Assembly: GCA_013400115.1 (NCBI GenBank)
Contig: VXBP01010406.1
Coordinates: 372,440-436,439 of the forward strand
Direction: 5' to 3'
Length of the DNA stretch: 64,000 bases
From: Rhinopomastus cyanomelas
Taxonomy: Eukaryota; Chordata; Aves; Bucerotiformes; Rhinopomastidae
Shown here: positions 58,490 through 64,000 of the stretch, piece after piece
How the letters are laid out: each line of letters opens with the position of its first letter
Numbering within the stretch: position 1 is the first letter of the stretch
Notes under the pieces: model-generated
The model's input: only the letters and a program-made list of their open reading frames with translations
Database searches by the model: none
Told to the model about the DNA's origin: nothing
Position numbers and translations under genes: made by a program

Positions 58490-58860
58490 GAGTTCACTTG
58501 TCCCCCATCTGACAAGCTTTAGCAGCTTCATGCATTTTAATCAGCCCAATGATTCATGTATTTTCCACCTTTTTTCTGTGTGTGGGATCCGTTCGCCTTA
58601 AAAAAAAAAACCTAAAAAATGTAAAGGAATGGTCGCAACTGCATTAATTACCCTCTACATTAATCATAAAACTTTTGCAAGCACCTCGCGATATCTCATA
58701 AGGAATCGGGGGCGGCCCTTGTTGTTTGTGGTCCAGAAATTCAGAGAGAGGGATCAGACGGAGACAAAACCTCTGTAACATCACTGTAACAGCACCAGTG
58801 CATCCCGTCTGTTCATTAGAACACAATGTCGTTTTCTTCCTAATAAGCCTTTAAACATTC
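58490..58860. promoter_or_regulatory. Candidate conserved non-coding element 3' of FOXB1
   Basis: Repeat-free block with CATGCATTTTAATCAGCCC, CAATGATTCATG, GCATTAATTACCC, ACATTAATCATAAAAC and CCTAATAAGCC. Several homeodomain cores occur with preserved CpG (CACCTCGCGATATC). About 2.2-2.6 kb beyond the FOXB1 stop. Confidence 0.42.
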
Positions 58861-60449
58861 GGTGGTGCCGAGTCAAAAAGCCCTGAGCGTCTCCGAGATG
58901 TGATTTACTAGATCACTCCTATCATTTTCAAATGTAAAACCCCTAAAAGAATTTGAAGATCACACTGGAAGGTGACTGGAATCTAGTTTTGATTGTAACT
59001 TCTTTGCCTTTACATTGAAAAGTCATTTGGTTTACAGGGAAAAAATAACTCCAACTGGGTGTAATGTAAGGCGTTAGCGCTCGCAGCCCCTCGGTTTTTG
59101 GAAGGGATGATCCATATTGATTCTAGCAGTGTCTGCGTTAACTGCGATGCTTGAGGAGCTTTAAACGACGGGTAAAAGGCTTCGGTTTTAGTAGAAAAAA
59201 AAGATTTTCGAGGTGCCGCTTGTAAGGAAAAAAATGACAAAATGTCAGTCTTAAAAAGCAAATATTGATTTAAAGATTTTTTTTTTTTTAGATATTGCAG
59301 AAGCTCTAATTTTTGTACTTTTTAGAGAAAATGTCAGCGGTAGTATGTAGGTGCTAGGTACACAGAGGAGTAAATATAGTTGTTTATATTCGGCGTAGGA
59401 CACAAATCCATACAGATACGTGTGTGTCTGCATGTGTGGATAGAAACAGAAATAGAAGGCACAGAACACACTTCTGTGTGTTATCTCTTAGCTAAATTGG
59501 CGATAATGACAATTTTATCTAATGTTATGGTGTATTAATAACTATATTTATAGAAACCTCCCGTGAAAAGGCTGTTTAGATTATTTAGCTCATGGTCTAG
59601 CAACATCCTCTTTTCATACACTGAATGCCTTTTCTCTTTGCTCGTGTAAACTCTTTTAAAGAGACAAATAAGAAACTATATCTGCATTTACATATTTTAA
59701 TGAGAAAATATTATTTGGACGACTAGGTTCATAATTTAACGTAGACACTTTTATAACCTTTGTCTGAAAACACACATGCTGTGAACAAGAACACCAATAT
59801 TTAAAATGCCATGCTCGTTCTGTACAAGAAAAAAAAGTTAAAAAGAAATGTCTTTACAGTTTCAATAGCCATTAATGCCGGTCCTGGAGGGTTTGGAGTT
59901 TTGGGGTATTTTCCTATTTTTTTTTTCCTTAACTTAAGCAGTTCACAACAGACAACAGTTCGGTTTCCAGCAAACTACCTAAAACTAGAAAGGAGTATAT
60001 CAAACAAAAGTGCATTTTACACGTTTTATAGTCATTCCTATGCACAAACATTTACAGGTTCCCTAGTCCCCTCTCTCTCGTTTGCAAAGCTCCAGCAGAA
60101 ATCAGGATGAGCTCCCTGGTTTGTACCTGCCCTTGTGTTACTTCTCCACCAGAGATTTCAGCAGCTTTTCTTGAGCTGTGGCGGATCGTGTGCGTGGGAA
60201 CAGGTTCACTTTTATCACTTTTATGCTTGGATAGTTTTAAGTTATGAAATAAATAGCTATAAAATGAAAAACCAACAACCTTAGTCCCCCAAAACTTCGA
60301 GTGAATTAGAAGTTAACAAATTAACTTCTCTTTCCTTTCCACTTGAGGACCGTAGCGAACATCATCCACGTTACAACAGGTACTGCGAGGGTGGCTCATC
60401 CCGTTCCCAGTGCGGATGCAGGTTGGGTATTTACACTGACTTCGCTCTC
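58861..60449. other. AT-rich sequence downstream of FOXB1, probably including its 3' UTR
   Basis: No coding sequence is recognised. FOXB1 is transcribed leftward, so its 3' UTR should lie immediately left of 61,055. No canonical AATAAA signal for the minus strand (TTTATT on this strand) is seen between about 59,590 and 61,054. Only weak variants occur, CATAAA at 60,220-60,225 and GATAAA at 60,211-60,216. The transcript end is therefore not determined. Confidence 0.4.
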
Positions 60450-61054
60450 TGTAAACAGCACAGGGGTGAGGGGTCAGAGGGGTGAGGGGAGCTACTCGCC
60501 CTGCCCTGCCCTTCCCGCACCGCTCCTTCTCCGGAGGTCCCACAGCCCGGCCCTTGGCGCGACCCGCACCAAGCACTTCCCGGCCTTTTCACGACTCACG
60601 CGTGTGCTACGGGAGGCTGCAACTGCCGCTGCTCTCCCGCAGCCCTCGCACCCGGTTTATGCGTTTACGGATCGGTCCTACAGAACGCGCAGCTCCTCCC
60701 TAGACAAAGGGGTCCCGGCACAGCGGAGGTGCCCGAAGGGCTTGGGGGTGGGGGTGTGGAAATCTCGGGGTGCGTGGCAGTTCCTACCGGGCGGAACGGG
60801 CCGGTTAGCTTCGCCCCAGAAAAGCCGAAAACAAAGTTCAGAACCGGGAAAGAAGCCGGCGTGAGGGGTGTTGGGGGGAGGGCACGAAGCAGAGAGGCGT
60901 CTCAGACGAACGGCAAAGCTCGGTTTCCCGCAGGGAGCTGCCGCGGCTTTCGAAGAGGAGGAGACGAGAGGAGGAAGGAAAGAAGCGGGACAAGGGGCTG
61001 GAGGGGAGCTCCGAGGAAAGTTTGGGGCCGGCGGAGTCCCGCGGGCGGCCCTGG

Positions 61055-62020
61055 TCAGTGCACGGCCACCGAGTGCAGGGCGGGCGCCGCCGGGCTGGTG
61101 AGAGTCTCGCTGGGGGTGGCCGGGCTGCTCTGGCTGGTGGCCGTCTGCGAGGACGTGGGGCTGAGCGACGGTGGCGAGTTCGACAGGATGGTGGGAATGG
61201 GCGCAGGCAGAGCGGGCAGCGCCGGCACCGCGGCTGGGGTGGGTTTGATGGGCACAGGGATGGCAGGCAGCGTCTGCCCGCCGTGACACAGCGGCTTGAT
61301 GGGCACCCCGTAGGCGCCGTACTCGCTGCTGGCCATGGAGATGGGGGTGGCGGTGTCGATCATGCCGGAGCTGTACATGTGGGGCCAGCCCGTGCCGATG
61401 GAGCTGCCCACCGTAGTCAACTGGTTGGGGAGCGGGTAGGCGGCCGGCACGGGCTGCATGGTGGAAAAGGCGAGGCCGCCGGGCATCTTGTACTCTCTGG
61501 CGATGATGTTCTCGATGGCGAAGGGGTGCTTGAAGCCGGACGGCTGGGAGACGCCGAGGTTGTAGGTGGACATTTGGGGCAGGTGGGTGCCGCTGGCCGC
61601 CAGCGCGCTGAGGCGCAGCTTCGCCTGCTGCTGCAGGTACTGAGCTGCGTCTGGGGGTTTGCTGGGGGCCAGCGGGTCCGACTTGAGCACCTTGAAGCGC
61701 TTTCGGCGGCGCAGGAAGCTGCCGTTCTCGAACATGTCCCCGCAGCTCGGATGCAGCGCCCAGAAGCTGCCCTTGCCTGGCTGGTCGGGGCGGCGCGGGA
61801 TCTTGATGAAGCAGTCGTTGAAGGAGAGGTTGTGGCGCAGGGAGTTCTGCCAGCGCTGCGTGTTCTCCCGGTAGTAGGGGAAGCGGTCCATGATGAACTT
61901 GTAGATCTCGCTTAGGGGCAGCATCTTCTCCGGGGAGCTCTGGATCGCCATGGCGGTCAGCGAGATGTACGAGTAGGGAGGCTTCTGGTCGCTGTAAGTG
62001 TTTCTGCCCGGGCGAGGCAT
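61055..62020 (-). CDS. FOXB1: Forkhead box protein B1, complete single coding exon
   Basis: Encodes a 321-residue nuclear transcription factor of the FOXB subfamily; the mammalian protein is about 325 residues. The forkhead domain spans about residues 13-108: KPPYSYISLTAMAI, the recognition helix WQNSLRHNLSFN (57-68) with Asn59, Arg62 and His63 placed for base contact, and a basic second wing RRRKR (104-108) that also serves as a nuclear signal. HPFAIENIIA (165-174) is an eh1-like motif of the kind that binds Groucho/TLE co-repressors. The C-terminus is Pro/Ala/Ser/Thr-rich and ends in LHSVAVH. Long His/Ala tracts typical of FOXB2 are absent, so FOXB1 is preferred. In mouse FOXB1 acts in the diencephalon, mammillary body, midbrain and spinal cord. 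The start at 62,020 (context GAAGATGC, A at -3) is chosen because MPRPGRNTYS is the family N-terminus; an upstream in-frame ATG at 62,194 would add 58 unrelated residues. No intron interrupts the coding region. No damage is seen. Confidence 0.98.
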   Translation of the reverse strand: MPRPGRNTYSDQKPPYSYISLTAMAIQSSPEKMLPLSEIYKFIMDRFPYYRENTQRWQNSLRHNLSFNDCFIKIPRRPDQPGKGSFWALHPSCGDMFENGSFLRRRKRFKVLKSDPLAPSKPPDAAQYLQQQAKLRLSALAASGTHLPQMSTYNLGVSQPSGFKHPFAIENIIAREYKMPGGLAFSTMQPVPAAYPLPNQLTTVGSSIGTGWPHMYSSGMIDTATPISMASSEYGAYGVPIKPLCHGGQTLPAIPVPIKPTPAAVPALPALPAPIPTILSNSPPSLSPTSSQTATSQSSPATPSETLTSPAAPALHSVAVH

Positions 62021-62473
62021 CTTCGCTAGGGGGGACACCCGCGGGGATCTGCAGAAGGGGCAGCGACAAGGAGGGAGGGGGTCGATGGTGAGGGGCGTAG
62101 GGATGAGTCCGAGAGGATTGGCACCAACAGCCGGACGGGGCGACGGCTGTGTGTGGGGCCGAGCTGGAGAAGGAAGGGCACGGGGAAGGGGCACGGCAGA
62201 CCTCAGCCCTCGGGGGTATGCGTGGCGGGGGCAGAGGGATCTGGACAGGAAAAATCAACGCGGGGGCAAAGCGTTGCTGTTTCCCCCGGGCCCGGCCCCG
62301 GCCCCGCTCAGCTCGGCCTCCCCGCAGCAGCCCGCACCCGCAAAGTTACTCTAGCGGTAGGTCTGCCTTCTGGTCTTGGCGAGGAGGAGGAGGAGAAGGG
62401 ACCAGCCCCCACACGCCCCATCCCCTGCCCTCGTCTCCCACCCCACTCCGTGCCAGGTCCGCAAATGCCCACC
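62021..62473 (-). other. FOXB1: Likely 5' UTR with a small intron of FOXB1
   Basis: On the minus strand a strong splice acceptor (pyrimidine-rich CCCTTCTGCAG) ends at 62,049, leaving 28 bases of 5' UTR before the start codon. A good donor, AAG followed by GTGGGC, has its GT at 62,472-62,471. The pair would define an intron at 62,049-62,472 (424 bases) and an upstream non-coding exon ending at 62,473. The acceptor would also remove the in-frame extension starting at 62,194. This is a prediction from splice-site quality only. Confidence 0.5.
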
Positions 62474-62599
62474 TTAAAGTTGCTGCGAGTTGACAGTCCG
62501 CATCCGGGACGCGGCCGGGCGTGCGGGCTCCTTCCCACCCCGCTCCTCCAGCGAGCCACTCGTTCCTTCGCCGGCCACTCTGCTCTGCTTTAGTCCTGA

Positions 62600-62820
62600 G
62601 GAGGCAGCGAGCTGGCTCGGCTTTGGGAATCCTCTGGTATCCCCCTCCCTTCTCCTCCGCGGGCTGAATCAGCTTCTTTTACACCCCCGGCAGCTGGGCT
62701 GTGGCAGAGGCTTGTTTGCTTCTCTGCAGCCGCGGTGAGCTAAGTAGTTGCCTCCATGTCCTTCCTCTAACCATCTGATAGTTTTATGTGGTGACATGAG
62801 CAGAAAAGACCCCTGTAGAG
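62600..62820 (-). promoter_or_regulatory. FOXB1: Probable core promoter region of FOXB1
   Basis: This lies just upstream of the predicted first exon. A weak TATA-like TGTAAAAG occurs on the minus strand at about 62,675-62,682 and the surroundings are GC-rich. The exact start site cannot be read from sequence; CpG-island genes often start at several points. Confidence 0.35.
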
Positions 62821-62985
62821 GCGCTTCATTAATGTGCCACTTCTTTGCTATCATATGACAATCGCCTTGGGAGCAGGGGGAGGGGAGCGAGGAGGAGGGG
62901 GCTGGAGAGAAAAGCATAATCTGGTTTCATTTACACCTATTTACATGGACACCTTGGGCCAATGGGAATCATTTCCATTTGAAGA
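62820..62985. promoter_or_regulatory. Upstream element with CCAAT box
   Basis: Contains palindromic CATTAATG (62,827-62,834), a CATATG E-box-type hexamer (62,852-62,857) and GGGCCAATGGG with CCAAT at 62,959-62,963, an NF-Y-type site. About 0.8-0.95 kb upstream of the start codon. The mixture of TAAT-type sites with a CCAAT box suits a proximal enhancer. Confidence 0.45.
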
Positions 62986-63569
62986 CAAGGCGAGGGGTGA
63001 AAAGGCTCTGCCAGCGGAATCGCGGTGCGATGNTGCTATTCTGTTTGTTCTGCATTGTTACCTGATTTGTGTCGCTGGCTATCTCAAGGCGAGCCTATCC
63101 CCATCCGACGGGAGACTTTCTCCTTGCCAAATACACTCTCCCCGAGAGAAAGCTCTTTCGAGGAGAGAGACAAGATCGGGGCTCTGCCCTAGCCGCCCCG
63201 AGAAGTTTCCTCCCCGCTCCAGTCCAGGGTCCGCGGACCTGTTGGAGCAAAGCCGCGGGAATCGCTTTAAACCACCGGACGGCCGCAGCCGTCGGACTCT
63301 GCTTTGCGGCCGGGCACACCCCGGGCCTCCCGGAGCAACCCCCCCCCCCCGCGCCGCTGCCTTGCTCCGGGGGCATCGGTGCGGACAGGGAGGGTGGGGG
63401 AGTAGAGTCCCGCGTAGCTGGCCCGGGCTGTGATAAACAGGAGGGAAGTTTGTTCCCGAGGACGCGATGCATGCCGTCACCCAAGAATCAGGATAAAACC
63501 TTGTCATGCAGACCCCGCACGAGGAAAAGCCTTTGTGGGGAACCCGCAGCCACCCCGTGAGCGATATTT
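62986..63569. other. GC-rich upstream sequence with one undefined base
   Basis: CpG-rich from about 63,170 to 63,560, with a C10-type run near 63,340-63,350. Base 63,033 is N. Frames open on both strands (63,069-63,560 plus; 63,079-63,507 minus) reflect composition; no domain is recognised. Confidence 0.5.
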
Positions 63570-63770
63570 TCGGAGTCGGTCAATAACTCACCAAGACGTA
63601 ACTTAAACACGAGGAACTTAGGAGATTAAACAATTTCATTAATATTGAGATGGCTGCCGAGGCTGAGCGCGCCCGCTTGGAATGCAAGGGCACGTTTTTC
63701 AATATTAACAGAAGTACTTGAAGAAAAGAATAATGTCACCTTCTTAATTCAGCAAAAATAGCCGGGGAGG
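63570..63770. promoter_or_regulatory. Candidate conserved element upstream of FOXB1
   Basis: Repeat-free AT-rich block between two GC-rich patches. TTAATATTGA (63,639-63,648) and its exact reverse complement TCAATATTAA (63,699-63,708) lie 50 bases apart. GAATAATGTC and TCTTAATTCAG add further homeodomain-type cores. Confidence 0.42.
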
Positions 63771-64000
63771 GCTGGGGAGGGGGGCGGCTGCCTGTGCAGC
63801 AGAGCTGCTGCTGGTCGAGCTCTCCCCGCAGGGACGATGCCCCGCAGCCGGGCTCCCGCAGCCTGGCACAGCCTGAAACCTCGTTTCACAGCGCCAACAG
63901 CTCCGCCGCGGTGCGTGACAAACTGCGGCCCCTTCCCCCCCAAGTCGGCTGCCCCGCCGTCCCGTCTAATCCCTCTCTCTTGGGGCAGGATGTCGTTTAG
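63771..64000. other. GC-rich sequence to the window end
   Basis: CpG-containing sequence with frames open on both strands. No gene is recognised; this may be a continuation of the FOXB1 upstream island. Confidence 0.45.

Larger units (their letters stand above)
60450..62600. promoter_or_regulatory. CpG island over FOXB1
   Basis: CpG-dense, GC-rich sequence covering the FOXB1 coding region, its 5' flank and part of the 3' flank, against an AT-rich background. Such islands are typical of developmental regulator genes. The composition keeps long frames open on both strands, which explains the 526-codon minus-strand frame (60,678-62,258) and the 297-codon plus-strand frame (61,022-61,915) that shadow the gene. 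Confidence 0.85.

Noticed and set aside
61022..61915. A 297-codon plus-strand frame antisense to FOXB1
   Set aside because: It is an antisense shadow kept open by GC-rich codon use, rich in Gly, Ala, Arg and Val, with no domain.
62021..62194. N-terminal extension of FOXB1 from the upstream in-frame ATG
   Set aside because: The 58 added residues are Pro-rich and unlike the family N-terminus, and a strong splice acceptor lies inside the segment.
60678..62258. A 526-codon minus-strand frame overlapping FOXB1
   Set aside because: It is the shifted frame of the FOXB1 gene in GC-rich DNA. The product is low-complexity Ala/Pro/Arg/His without a domain, while the other frame encodes an intact forkhead protein.
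1..64000. CRISPR arrays, operons, phage or plasmid features, tRNA or rRNA genes, LTR retroelements
   Set aside because: None was seen on reading; composition and repeats are those of a bird nuclear genome.

Overview
This window reads as bird (avian nuclear) DNA. The two grounds are about thirty pieces of CR1, the dominant LINE retrotransposon of birds, and one complete vertebrate forkhead gene whose product matches FOXB1 along its whole length. It does not look prokaryotic: there are no operons or dense long reading frames, the DNA is mostly AT-rich and non-coding, and CpG is concentrated around the one gene. CR1 fills roughly 8 kb, about one eighth of the window by my own boundary estimates. 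The species cannot be fixed from this; the heavy CR1 load would suit a CR1-rich bird lineage, but that is only an inference.

Layout. Positions 1-47,830 are a gene desert strewn with CR1 fragments on both strands. Most are short 5'-truncated 3' ends. Three long pieces carry recognisable, broken coding sequence: reverse transcriptase at about 0.99-2.2 kb and 22.3-23.8 kb, and endonuclease at 4.25-4.87 kb. Between them lies unique AT-rich sequence. Several blocks of it look like candidate conserved non-coding elements, with clustered homeodomain, POU and forkhead core motifs. This is judged by composition and motifs only, since conservation cannot be seen in one sequence.

From 47,832 to the end I find no CR1 at all. 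This 16 kb block holds FOXB1 (minus strand, CDS 61,055-62,020), its CpG island, a likely short 5'-UTR intron, a CCAAT-bearing upstream region, a separate CpG-rich patch at 56.1-56.45 kb, a triple 12-bp repeat at 58.0 kb and several candidate regulatory blocks. The pattern fits a regulatory domain around a developmental transcription factor gene where insertions are poorly tolerated. In mammals FOXB1 sits alone in a desert between ANXA2 (on its 3' side) and BNIP2; if that order holds here, the left of the window runs towards ANXA2.

No previously undescribed biological system is evident. The points most worth checking are the sharp CR1-free boundary, a few near-perfect hairpins (one exactly at a CR1 junction), the isolated CpG island 3' of FOXB1, a CR1 subfamily with an unusual tail, and a 4-base assembly gap flanked by a near-duplicate.
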